DNA from: Cyclobacteriaceae bacterium
GTDB lineage: Bacteria; Bacteroidota; Bacteroidia; Cytophagales; Cyclobacteriaceae
Reading direction: 5' to 3'
NCBI GenBank assembly: GCA_958296015.1
Contig: CATQIH010000032.1
Coordinates: forward strand, 257,970-321,969
DNA: 64,000 nucleotides
The translations under genes and the position numbers were made by a program. The notes under the pieces were generated by a model that saw only the letters and a list, made by a program, of their open reading frames with translations, was not told where the DNA came from and ran no database searches. Within the stretch, counting starts at the first letter, position 1; each line of letters starts with the position of its first letter. This document shows, piece by piece, positions 29,579 to 38,700 of this stretch.

Positions 29579-30000
29579 TAAAATACCACCGGATGCATAC
29601 CCAGCGCGGCTACCAAACACACATCCGGTTCCTGATGCCCACTTATTAGCATCGACAAATAAGTACTCAGGCCCTGATGCTCACTTGAAAACTATAAAAC
29701 ACGTACATCCGGTTCCTGATGTTCACCCATCAATATAAAAAAATGAAAGTCAGGTTCCTGATCCTTATCTGTCCGTATAAATAATTGCACCCAAGATTCC
29801 CGAAGTACAACCTTTAAATTCAAAACATCTGATTCCGGTTCCTGATGTTCATTTGGCCGCGTAAATAATTGTACATCCGGTTGCTAAAGTGCCATGATTA
29901 GCACAAACAAAATAAGCATCCGGTTCCTGATGCACATGTGGCAGTGTGGAAATATGCACATCCGGTGCCTGATACTGATGCGGTAAGGCTGTTGGCTGTG
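29579..30000 (+). repeat. Degenerate 42-bp tandem array, probable decayed repeat-coding sequence
   Basis: About ten units start at 29579, 29621, 29663, 29705, 29747, 29789, 29831, 29873, 29916 and 29958, a period of 42 bases with one 43-base step. Best copies contain ACATCCGGTTCCTGATG. Because 42 is 14 codons, one plus-strand frame reads the same peptide in each unit, HPVPD(A/V)H followed by seven variable residues. The frame is broken by stops after units 4, 5, 7 and 8 and by the one-base insertion before unit 9. The first three units are open in the frame starting at ATG 29553. It is best seen as a pseudogene of a 14-residue-repeat protein or a minisatellite of such origin. Confidence 0.75.
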
Positions 30001-30216
30001 TGCCTTTATCGGTTATCTGATTCAAGTTGCGAATAATATCTTATTTAAATTAACCTGGTGCAAGCTTGTGCTAGTGCAACAAACAAGATTGTTATCCAGC
30101 AACTTGAATTATTTGATAGTTAGATATCGACATTACACGCTTCATACTCACTTTTTCATACCAAAAAGCGAATACGTGACGTTCAATACTTGTTCTTGTT
30201 TTACTAATTTTCATCC

Positions 30217-31164
30217 ATGTCCTTATCTACCTCCCGGTTTTTCATAGTGATCTGTCTGATGTTGTGTGCCTGCCAGTCTTCGCGTCATGCAGTATTTTCC
30301 GGCAGGCCCGAACTGTTGTTTGCAGAGGCTAAGCTCACCGAAGGCCCGGCGGTGGATGCATCAGGTGCTCTTTACTTTTCTGACCAGCCCAACGACATCA
30401 TCCGGCGTATGACTACGGAAGGTAAAGTAAAAAGCGTATTGCAACCCAGTGGCGTGACCAATGGTATGGCGTTCGACCGGCAAGGAAGACTACTCATGTG
30501 CCAGGCCAACGGCAGCAACTATCCCCAAGACCCTACAGCAGGCAAACGACGTGTAGTACGGCTGGAAGAAGACAGCACTCTTACGGTATTGGCCGATTCT
30601 TATCATGGACAGCCCTTCATTTCACCCAATGACCTATGTATAGATGCGCAAGGAAATATTTACTTTACAGATCCTTATTATGATGATGGCATCTCAGAAA
30701 AGAGCCAGCCGGTGAGTGGTGTATACCGTATTGCCACCACCGGAAAGGTTACCCGCGTGTTGTCTGACCTGCAAAAGCCCAACGGCATGATCATTACGCC
30801 CGACAATCAGACCATGTACATATCAGACAGAGGCACGCAGCAGTTGCACCGCTACCAAGTAAAACCAGACGGTACGCTAACACCTGCCGGGGTGGTCTTT
30901 AAGTTTCCCGACAGAGGCATTGATGGCATGGCCCTGGATACACAGGGAAACATCTACGGAGCAGCAGGCGAAGGAGCCAGTACAGGCGTGTATGTGATAG
31001 ATCCGCTGCAAAACCGGCTACTGGCTTTTCAGTCCTTTCCGGAAACTGCTTATAATGTCTGCTTTGGCGGAGCCGATGGCAACATCCTGTATGTTTGTTC
31101 GGGAGGCAGCATCTACCAGATGAAAACAAAATATCAGGGATTGGTCTTACCTTATAACAAATGA
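30217..31164 (+). CDS. SMP-30/gluconolactonase-family lipoprotein
   Basis: A 315-residue lipoprotein with a signal peptide ending in the lipobox LCAC (Cys near 19), so it is probably attached to the outer or inner membrane facing the periplasm. It is a six-bladed propeller of the SMP-30/gluconolaconase/LRE family, with the metal-site motifs EGPAVDASGALYFSD, NGMAFDRQGRLLMC, SPNDLCIDAQGNIYFTDPYY and PNGMIITPDNQTMYISD. Family members hydrolyse sugar lactones. Substrate is unknown. It follows the gene-free repeat region and precedes the DUF2254 gene. Confidence 0.88.
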   Translation: MSLSTSRFFIVICLMLCACQSSRHAVFSGRPELLFAEAKLTEGPAVDASGALYFSDQPNDIIRRMTTEGKVKSVLQPSGVTNGMAFDRQGRLLMCQANGSNYPQDPTAGKRRVVRLEEDSTLTVLADSYHGQPFISPNDLCIDAQGNIYFTDPYYDDGISEKSQPVSGVYRIATTGKVTRVLSDLQKPNGMIITPDNQTMYISDRGTQQLHRYQVKPDGTLTPAGVVFKFPDRGIDGMALDTQGNIYGAAGEGASTGVYVIDPLQNRLLAFQSFPETAYNVCFGGADGNILYVCSGGSIYQMKTKYQGLVLPYNK

Positions 31165-31174
31165 TGATAACACA

Positions 31175-31285
31175 GAAATTGGTAGAAACCTATAGGGATG
31201 CCTGTATTCAAAAGCTTCAGATACAATCTGAAGCTAGTGCCCCGTAATGATGGTTTCCAGGTTTCAGCTAATTTCTATCAATTTC
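31175..31285. repeat. Nested inverted-repeat element
   Basis: The outer arms GAAATTGGTAGAAA (31175-31188) and TTTCTATCAATTTC (31272-31285) differ by one base and share their pattern with the element at 26215. Inside is a perfect hairpin AGCTTCAGAT-ACA-ATCTGAAGCT (31213-31235) with no T run, so it is not a classical terminator. Lies between two plus-strand genes. Confidence 0.55.
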
Positions 31286-31301
31286 CACCAATCACCTTTT
31301 C

Positions 31302-32660
31302 ATGGCTTCACAAACTAAAACGAACCTTTTCTACAAGATATACCGGAACGTCACAACAAGTATTGCTTTTGTGCCTACCATTATTGCTACAATGCTCTTT
31401 TTGCTGGCACTGCTCACGTTATTTTTAGACCAGTTTACGCCTGATAGCTTACTGACCTATCATATGCAGATCAAAAACATTCTCTACCCGGATAGTGCCC
31501 GTGCCTTGCTGGGTGCTATTGCCGGCGGCACTATTTCTTTAATGGTGTTCAGCTTTTCTATGGTGATGGTGGTACTCAATCAGACAGCTTCCAACTATTC
31601 GCCACGGGTGTTGCCCAGCCTGATCGGCAACAAATTTCATCAGCTGATTATGGGCGTATACCTGGGCACCATTTCCTTTACTTTTATGGTGCTGTCTAGT
31701 ATACAGTCTAAAGTGTATGCTTTTATAGTTCCTAGTTTGTCCATTCTAGTTAATGCTTTGCTAAGCCTGCTGTGCCTGGCCCTATTCCTGGCTTTTATCC
31801 GTTCTATCTCCGAAAGTATACAAATTGGCCGTATCATCAACAGCCTATATAAGGATACACGTGATGCCTTAGAAGAAGTGAAAGAAGAAGATTCGTTTGA
31901 GCAGGAAAAGCTACCGGATATGTCTTCCTGGCATTTGATACGAAGCAATATCTCCGGGTATTTTGATAGTATCGTTGAGCGTCAGATGCTAAAGACAGCC
32001 AAAGATCTGGACATTACCCTGCAACTGATGATACCTTTTGGCAGCTTTGTCAACCGCAAAGACCCTTTTTTTATGGTAAGCCGCAGGCTCAGCGACGAAG
32101 AAGAAGAGGATGTATTTCGGTCGGTGGTGATGCTGCACCAGGAGATTATTGTGAAAAACTACGTATATGGCTTCAAGCAGCTTACCGAAATAGCCGTGAA
32201 AGCCATGAGTCCGGGCATCAACGATCCGGGTACGGCTATCCAAGCCATCGACAAGCTAACTGATCTGATGACCATTCGCCTTGAGTTGAAGGAGATACCT
32301 GTATTGTTGGATGATGACAGCCGCCTCAGGGTGATTTGCAAGCCAATAGTTTTCAGTGAATTATTCTATTTCTGCTTTAGCTCTATCAGCAACTATACCA
32401 CTACCAACACACCGGTGATGCTGAAACTACTACAGATGATCAGTGTGGTGCATGTACATGATGAGCAAAATCATGCAAAGAAAGTGCTGGCTACGGCGCT
32501 GCATGATGCTACTGCGCAGTTTTTGCCAACCCTCAAAGGGGAAGGCGACAAAGAACATTTGCATCACATGATACGCACACTGCTGCAAGAGATGGAAGCC
32601 GATGGGCGGCATAGCCTCCTGATGCAAAAGACCAACAAACTGTTGCTGGAAACGCACTGA
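31302..32660 (+). CDS. DUF2254 family integral membrane protein
   Basis: A 452-residue protein of family DUF2254, function unknown. Four TM segments in the N-terminal half (about 24-44, 68-95, 112-132, 142-168) surround the hallmark LLGAIAGGTISLMVFSFSMVMVVLNQTASNYSPRVL. A large cytoplasmic C-terminal half contains the conserved KAMSPGINDPGTAIQAIDKL. No enzymatic motif is seen. It stands between the SMP-30-like gene and a CBS fragment and does not appear to be in an operon with either. Confidence 0.9.
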   Translation: MASQTKTNLFYKIYRNVTTSIAFVPTIIATMLFLLALLTLFLDQFTPDSLLTYHMQIKNILYPDSARALLGAIAGGTISLMVFSFSMVMVVLNQTASNYSPRVLPSLIGNKFHQLIMGVYLGTISFTFMVLSSIQSKVYAFIVPSLSILVNALLSLLCLALFLAFIRSISESIQIGRIINSLYKDTRDALEEVKEEDSFEQEKLPDMSSWHLIRSNISGYFDSIVERQMLKTAKDLDITLQLMIPFGSFVNRKDPFFMVSRRLSDEEEEDVFRSVVMLHQEIIVKNYVYGFKQLTEIAVKAMSPGINDPGTAIQAIDKLTDLMTIRLELKEIPVLLDDDSRLRVICKPIVFSELFYFCFSSISNYTTTNTPVMLKLLQMISVVHVHDEQNHAKKVLATALHDATAQFLPTLKGEGDKEHLHHMIRTLLQEMEADGRHSLLMQKTNKLLLETH

Positions 32661-32788
32661 TCCATATTATTCTGAACTGTAGCATAGCTGTACTACTTAC
32701 TGTGATGCCTACTTATATTGGTGGCAAAAAGAAAGAAGGTAGGGCTGTTGCCAAAGTTTTTGCATGAGTCAGCCAATTAATTACCCGA

Positions 32789-33121
32789 ATGATCAAAAGC
32801 AACAAAAATATTGATCATATTACAGGCTTTGTACTCAAAGACGAAATATTCAAATGCCTGGCAGATGATAAGCATGATTTACCACTGGGCAAGCTTCGGC
32901 GTGATGCCATCTTCTTACCGGAAGATGCCGCTGTCTCAGAGTTGTTTCAAAAGCTGATAGAGCGCAAAGAGCATATTGCTATTGCCATAGAAGAATATGG
33001 TGGCACAGCCGGATTGGTGACGATGAAGCATACACCGGAAACAATATTGGGCACGGAGATTATGGATAAGCTTGACAATGTGCAGGATATGCAGCAATAT
33101 GCCAAAGATATTTCCTGGTAG
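32789..33121 (+). pseudogene. CBS-domain fragment of a CNNM/CorC-type (hemolysin-family) protein
   Basis: The 110-residue open frame matches only the middle-to-C-terminal part of the CBS pair of CNNM/HlyC-CorC proteins: NIDHITGFVLKDEIF, PEDAAVSELFQKLIERKEHIAIAIEEYGGTAGLVTMKHTPETILGTEIMDKLD, DMQQYAKD. The DUF21 membrane domain (about 200 residues), the first part of the CBS pair and the C-terminal transporter-associated domain are missing. Full-length members have about 430 residues. It is probably the remnant of a deleted gene, though a short CBS protein could still be expressed. Confidence 0.7.
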
Positions 33122-33181
33122 GGCCAGCAGAAAAATGACAAACAGGAAAACTAAACACTTTATACACCAAATATCAAGTTT

Positions 33182-34315
33182 ATGAATAACGAAATCTGGG
33201 TGATGAGTTCAGCATTCGATGCACTCAGCCTGCCAGAAGTAATAGCACACGCAAAGACAGCAGGAATGCAGGGCATAGACCTGTGCGTATTCCGCCGCGA
33301 TACCGACCGCAACGATCATGTGGCTACACATCTCAACTATACGAATTTTGGGCTGGAAGAGGCCAGGCGAACGCTTGATAGTTTCAATGAAGCTGGCCTG
33401 CATTTGTCTGTGGGTGCTTTTGATAACCTCATTGGTGGTGCCCTGGCTGAACGCATCAAGAACCAGAACCATCTGCTCCGGCTTATCAGAATAGCCTATT
33501 TGCTGGGCGGCAACGCCAATGACGTAACTGTGGGCACTTTTGTAGGTTACAACCACGAGCTGGGCCAGGAAGAAAATGGTTTTCAGAAAAACCTGGATGA
33601 ATACTACCGGATTTTCAAACCCATCATTCAATATGCAGAAGACCTGGGCGTGACGGTGATTTATGAGAACTGCCCGATGGAAGGCTGGCGAACAGCTGGC
33701 TACACTTCTACGTTCAACAACCTCACAGGGGTGCTGGCGGCCCGCAAGCTGATGTATGCGATGATACCCAGCGCAGCTCATGGCGAAATTTACGATCCTT
33801 CGCACGATGTATGGCAGCATACCAACCCGGTAGCTGTGATACAGGCATCTGATATGCAGCGTATCAGAAGGATTCACGTGAAGGCTACGCGCAACTTACA
33901 CACCCTTTCGCGTACGCTTTGGGGGGGTATGTACCCAGTGCAGCAGGTGGATAAGTTGCTGGCAGAAAAAGCTAGCGTACCGCTGCCTGCCAATGCCTGG
34001 GACAGACACCACTATGAGGCGATGCTCCCTGGTTTTGGCGGTTCGGATAGTATGGACTGGCGAGCCTTTGTAGATACGCTGAAAGCCCGGAACTATGCTG
34101 GACCTTTTGAGATTGAAAACGAAGCAGCCAACTCCAAAGCCACTGGAAATATGGCCGCCGTGATGCAGGGTTACGAAGCTACGCGCCTGTTTCTGGCTCC
34201 CATGCTATGGCCGCTTACCGACCAGGGCTACCAGCATGGCACAGACAACTGGCAGCCGCTGCAACATGTTACCACCAAAGATATTCCGGTCGTAAAAATG
34301 GAGCAGCTGATGTGA
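33182..34315 (+). CDS. Sugar phosphate isomerase/epimerase-like TIM-barrel protein
   Basis: A 377-residue protein of the xylose isomerase-like AP-endonuclease 2 superfamily. The barrel starts NEIWVMSSAFDALSLPEVIAHAKTAGMQGIDLCVF. The metal ligands are plausibly the Glu in VTVIYENCPMEGW, the Asp/His in YDPSHDVWQ, the His in IHVKATRN and the Glu in GPFEIENEA. No signal peptide, so cytoplasmic. Relatives act in sugar or inositol catabolism. There is no operon partner on this strand; substrate unknown. Confidence 0.82.
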   Translation: MNNEIWVMSSAFDALSLPEVIAHAKTAGMQGIDLCVFRRDTDRNDHVATHLNYTNFGLEEARRTLDSFNEAGLHLSVGAFDNLIGGALAERIKNQNHLLRLIRIAYLLGGNANDVTVGTFVGYNHELGQEENGFQKNLDEYYRIFKPIIQYAEDLGVTVIYENCPMEGWRTAGYTSTFNNLTGVLAARKLMYAMIPSAAHGEIYDPSHDVWQHTNPVAVIQASDMQRIRRIHVKATRNLHTLSRTLWGGMYPVQQVDKLLAEKASVPLPANAWDRHHYEAMLPGFGGSDSMDWRAFVDTLKARNYAGPFEIENEAANSKATGNMAAVMQGYEATRLFLAPMLWPLTDQGYQHGTDNWQPLQHVTTKDIPVVKMEQLM

Positions 34316-34383
34316 CAATATAGGGTACATTGTGCAGATTTTCCGGGTTTTTGAAATACGGAAAGTCTTTCCTTTATTGGCAA

Positions 34384-35616
34384 CTACAACCGGGTATTCA
34401 CTACTGAATTGTAAATAGAGCCAAAGGTATAAGCAATGCCAAAATTGAGGTTCAACTCAAAATTTGTCGCCAGTTGCCTGCGGTTGAGCAGTATCTCTTC
34501 CAGCGAGGCCGTTCCTTTGGGCAGGTAGAGCTGATCGTGTACCAGGCTGGCATCGGCTCCCACCCTCAAAAAAAGTCCTTTGATCACCTGTAGAGAGACA
34601 TAAGTTTCAAATTCCAGCCGGTTCCTCGATAGGTCATGAAGGTATTGGGAGCCTTCCAGCCTGGCCCATATATTTCCCCAGGGCTGTCGTACCTTGTAGT
34701 TGATTCTTAGGGCCTGCTGCACCAGTTCCTGTTCGTCTTTATCATAAATAGTGGTTTGCCGATAATTGCGATACTGCGGCCCTACCCGGTAAGAAATGGT
34801 GAATTCTTTGGTAGCAGAAAGTGGATATGGATAAAAATTATACTCGATCGCTCCCTGTAGCTGAGCACCCAGAAGAATATTCTCAAAAGTAGTGGAGCGC
34901 ACTTCGGTAAATATACCCGCCGACCATTGTTTAGCGATGCTCTTCACAATAGAAAACTCTCCTTTAGAACGCTTCAGACTAGAAACAAGCGTGGTATCGT
35001 CGCGGGTCACCTGGGTTACCTCATACTCAGTTTCTATCTCACTGCGTATCCGCCAAAGTTCGGTGGTGCGTTCAATATTAATTCTACCTTCCAGTTCGTA
35101 TTTTTCCTGTTTACTTTCTTTTTCATAGTCGGCATTGCCGCCTATCTCAAATATCCAGAAATTCCAGGGATCATTTTCCCCCAAATTATCGGTCAGTTCT
35201 CCGTCGATAGGCTCAAGGGTAGGTGCCAGTGTTAGCTTACCTTTGGTCACCAGAAATGGCATCAAACCTGCCAGAATAACATTGGCGATTTTCTGGTTGA
35301 CTTCTATCTGCGAATCAGTTTGGTAGGTATCTACTTTGATGCTATAGTTGAGATCGTAAGCTTTTGTCAGGCCAATAAAGTTTGCGGTGTACCTGCGCCC
35401 CCCGCTTGCCAGGTTCAGGTCAGAAATCAGCACGTGGATATCAGCTACTTTGCGGTCTCTCACGTAGTTTACAAGTTTTACTTTTTGTCTGATAAAGTTT
35501 GTATTGCAATTGTTGCAATCGAGGTATATTTTGGCTGTGCCTCTTTGGTTTTGAGCACATACCACGGTGCTGTACGCCAAAAGCATCAACAGTAGGCATA
35601 ATTTAGTCTGATTCAT
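34384..35616 (-). CDS. Outer-membrane beta-barrel-like protein
   Basis: About 410 residues from the ATG at 35616, giving a clean signal peptide (MNQTKLCLLLMLLAYSTVVCAQ); an ATG at 35655 would add 13 residues before it. The mature N-terminal region has two cysteines in YLDCNNCN and a compact domain, then from about 150 alternating strands with aromatic girdle residues (YEVTQVTRDDTT, TEVRSTTFENILLGAQLQGAIEYNFYPYP, FGIAYTFGSIYNSVVNTRL), suggesting an outer-membrane barrel. No family name recognised. It is 150 bases downstream of the CHAT protein gene on the same strand and might be co-transcribed. Confidence 0.7.
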   Translation of the reverse strand: MNQTKLCLLLMLLAYSTVVCAQNQRGTAKIYLDCNNCNTNFIRQKVKLVNYVRDRKVADIHVLISDLNLASGGRRYTANFIGLTKAYDLNYSIKVDTYQTDSQIEVNQKIANVILAGLMPFLVTKGKLTLAPTLEPIDGELTDNLGENDPWNFWIFEIGGNADYEKESKQEKYELEGRINIERTTELWRIRSEIETEYEVTQVTRDDTTLVSSLKRSKGEFSIVKSIAKQWSAGIFTEVRSTTFENILLGAQLQGAIEYNFYPYPLSATKEFTISYRVGPQYRNYRQTTIYDKDEQELVQQALRINYKVRQPWGNIWARLEGSQYLHDLSRNRLEFETYVSLQVIKGLFLRVGADASLVHDQLYLPKGTASLEEILLNRRQLATNFELNLNFGIAYTFGSIYNSVVNTRL

Positions 35617-35766
35617 CGGTAAATTAAAAGGGGATAAGGGTAAACAAAAGAGCAACGGCTGTGCTGTAAAAACTTGCTAAAACGAGCTGGTACTGAAAAA
35701 ATAACAGCAACAAACAATACTTCAGCCACAAACTTAACATCAAAAGAGCAATGTAAAAAATAATAT

Positions 35767-38700
35767 TCAGTTTTGCATCAGCACAAAAGCACTCCAATAG
35801 TAAGGAGCTTTGTATTGGTTTTTGATCGTTAGCTGTGCCTGCCGCAATGCCTCGAACTTGTCCTGTCCGCTCAGCCAGTTGCTGTAAAACGTTTTGATCA
35901 GTTGTGTGGTGATCTGGTCATTTACTTTCCATAGGCTCATCAATACGCTCTCTGCACCGGCTACCAGAAACGCCCTCTGCAAGCCATATACACCTTCGCC
36001 ATTTTTTAAGTCGCCCAGTCCGGTTTCACAGGCACTCAACACCACCAGTTCGGTACCTCTCAGGTTGAGGTTCATTGCCTCGTAGGCAGTGAGTATGCCA
36101 TCTTCTGCCTCTTTGCCCAGCACCCTGTCTTCTTCTGCCTCTGAGGCCAGCAGCGTTTGCTGTGAGCCTGCCAGCAGTAGCCCCGACCGCAGCAACGGAT
36201 TGGCAGCCATGCTTTTTAGGTGAATACCGTACACTTTTTCCTGGTCTGCCAGCGACAGATCGCTCATAAAGTAACCATGTGTGGCAACATGCAGCAGGTC
36301 GGGATTTCTGACCTGTTTGATATTTTCTTCCAGTGCTACATTCTCTGTAAACTTGTAAGTATCCCAGCCCGAATGCTGCAACATGCTTTCTATATCGTTG
36401 ACCTCACGCTCGGTGCCTGGCAGGCGTGTGATCTCCGTAGCCGACTGAAAGGGAAATCCTTCTGTGTTATCAATTGGCAACTGCGGCAATATATCGTTGC
36501 CCGGCCTGTTTAGCTGGTAGTTGGGGTAACCAAAAAGATATGCCTGTAGCTTCTGATGAGCTTTGGGCTTACGTTTGGCATTCTCTACTACGCCCCGGGT
36601 GCTGCTCAGCATCCTGATATTGAGCTTACTCAGTAGGTATTCTCCGGATTTGGGGTCATACAGACTGTTCAGGCTCACTTTATTATAAATACCATCAGGT
36701 GCCACATAGATGGTCTGAGCATTTTGCGGTAACTGCTGCTGGATATTCTGCCAGTACAGTTGATAAGACAACGTATCTCTGACATGGAACAGGATGGCAT
36801 TTTTGTAGTAGAAATAGTTTTTCCCTTCCATCGCTTCTCCCTGTGGAAGCACGGCAAGCATCGGATATGGCTGCGCAGGGGTCACCAATAAGGCTACATA
36901 AAATACTTTATCGTCCTGCGCCCGCGCTATCTCTCCGCGAATGATCTCTACAGCAGCTTCATTTTTCTTTAGGTGCTGCTGCACATCCTGCCAGGTAATG
37001 TGGCTGAAGCCTATATCCTGTGCAAACAGGGCAGACTCTGCCGATAGTTGCTTTTCAAGTTCGTTGGCTTTTCGCTCCACCCCCTCGATGCTGATACTCT
37101 TTTCCTGTAATGCCTTGCGCGACAGCGTATATGCCTGCGCCAGTAACTCTTTCTGTGCGATCCAGGTAGCATAGGTTTGTATCAGCTGTGTATCGGAGCT
37201 GCTCAGGATATTTTCGCGGAGCTTACCCGAAGTGTGCAGCAGCATTGCTTTGGTGGTGAGTTGCACGTTGTAGAGTTCTCCCAGCATATCGTGCACCGTA
37301 TCTTTGTCTTTGTATTTTTTGTTGACAAATACGTCTACTACAAAATCGCGGTAGGCATTGATGATCGGTTCAATGGTTTTGTAGAAAGCACTCTTTTCCT
37401 TTTCACTCAATGCCGGAAAGTAGGCTCTGATCTGCCGTAGGTAGCTGCTGACTACCTCATGAAAGATAGGAATTGCCTCCTGATACTTGCCCATACGATG
37501 ATAAAGCACAGCTTTGCTGTAAAGCGCGTAGGCATAATCGGGATGCAGTTCTCCCAGCACCTTTTTTCGTAGCATCAATGCTTCCTCAATCAAAGCTTCG
37601 GCTTTCTGGTACTGTTCATCATCTTGGTAGAGTATGCTCAGGTTCCGCAAAGTAGCGATATATGCCGGGTGTTCACGTCCATAGACACTTCGGCTGGTGG
37701 TGAGAGCTTCTTCCAGCAGCGGCAGGGCTTTTTCGTTGTATCCGTGGTTCTGATAAAAAGAAGCCAGGTTGTTGAGAGAAACCGCATAGTCAGGATGGTG
37801 TTTGCCGAGCACTTGCAGATCTATGCGCAACGCTTCTGTAAAAAATCTTTCCGCCAGAGAATCCTGGCCCATTGCTTCATACAATGCCGCCAGATTTTGC
37901 GTGGCTGTGGTATAGTCAGGATGCATTTTGCCATAATGCTGTTCAAAAACCTGCCTGCTTTCCAGCAACTGGGTTTCGGCAGCCGTATAGTTGCCGAGTG
38001 CCATGTACAGGTTGGCTATCTCTAACTGAATACCGGCAAATCCGGGGTAATTGCGCCCATAGGCCGCCTCTGCCATGTTCCTTGCCTGTTTGAGCAGCGG
38101 TTCGGCTTTGGTATAGTTGGCTTCGGCAAGTTCCAGTTTAGCCATGTTCACCAATGGGTTGATCAGTACTGTAGCGATAACTTCCGGTGTAGGCTGCAAG
38201 GTTGTTGTAATTTCCTTTGTAGGAGTATTCAGGTTATTTCCCGGCAGCAGAAGCCGGTAGCTGGTGAGTACTTCCTCTAGCAGAGGACGCGCTTTGCGGT
38301 AATTGGCTGCGTTCAGGTACAGTAAACCCAGGTTAGAAAGTGCTGGCAACAACTCCGTTTGCCGTAGTGCAGGCAGCTTTTTTTTGATAGCGATCACGCG
38401 ATTGAGCATGTCTTCTGCCTGCTGGTATTCTCCTTTGGTCTGTAGTAGCAAGGCAAAGTTGTTGAGAATATTGGCGTAATCATTACTTTTCTCACCACTC
38501 ACGGCCTGCTCAATCTGCAAAGCTTCCTGGTAAAAAATTTCTGCTTCTGTAAAATAGCCAATGTCGTGGTACAAACCGGCAATACTGCTGATACCGGCTC
38601 TGTACTCGGGACTGGTTTTTCCGGCATATTCTTTACTCCAGGCCAGGGCATTTTTGTAGTAATAGATCGCCGAATCATAACTACTTTGCCGCTGATAGTT

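Larger units (their letters stand above)
29220..30216. other. Gene-free kilobase with palindromes and a decayed 42-bp repeat array
   Basis: Nothing resembling an intact gene is seen. It contains REP-like CTTGTGACCCGC palindromes at 29360-29482, then the 42-bp array at 29579-30000, then about 200 bases of A+T-rich sequence before the SMP-30-like gene. Confidence 0.7.

Noticed and set aside
29579..30000. Possible CRISPR array
   Set aside because: The 42-bp period has no constant repeat and unique spacer structure; divergence runs through the whole unit, the period is a whole number of codons with a repeated peptide, and no cas gene is nearby.
31198..31428. Plus-strand 76-codon frame before the DUF2254 gene
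   Set aside because: It is made of the inverted-repeat element and an out-of-frame reading of the DUF2254 start.
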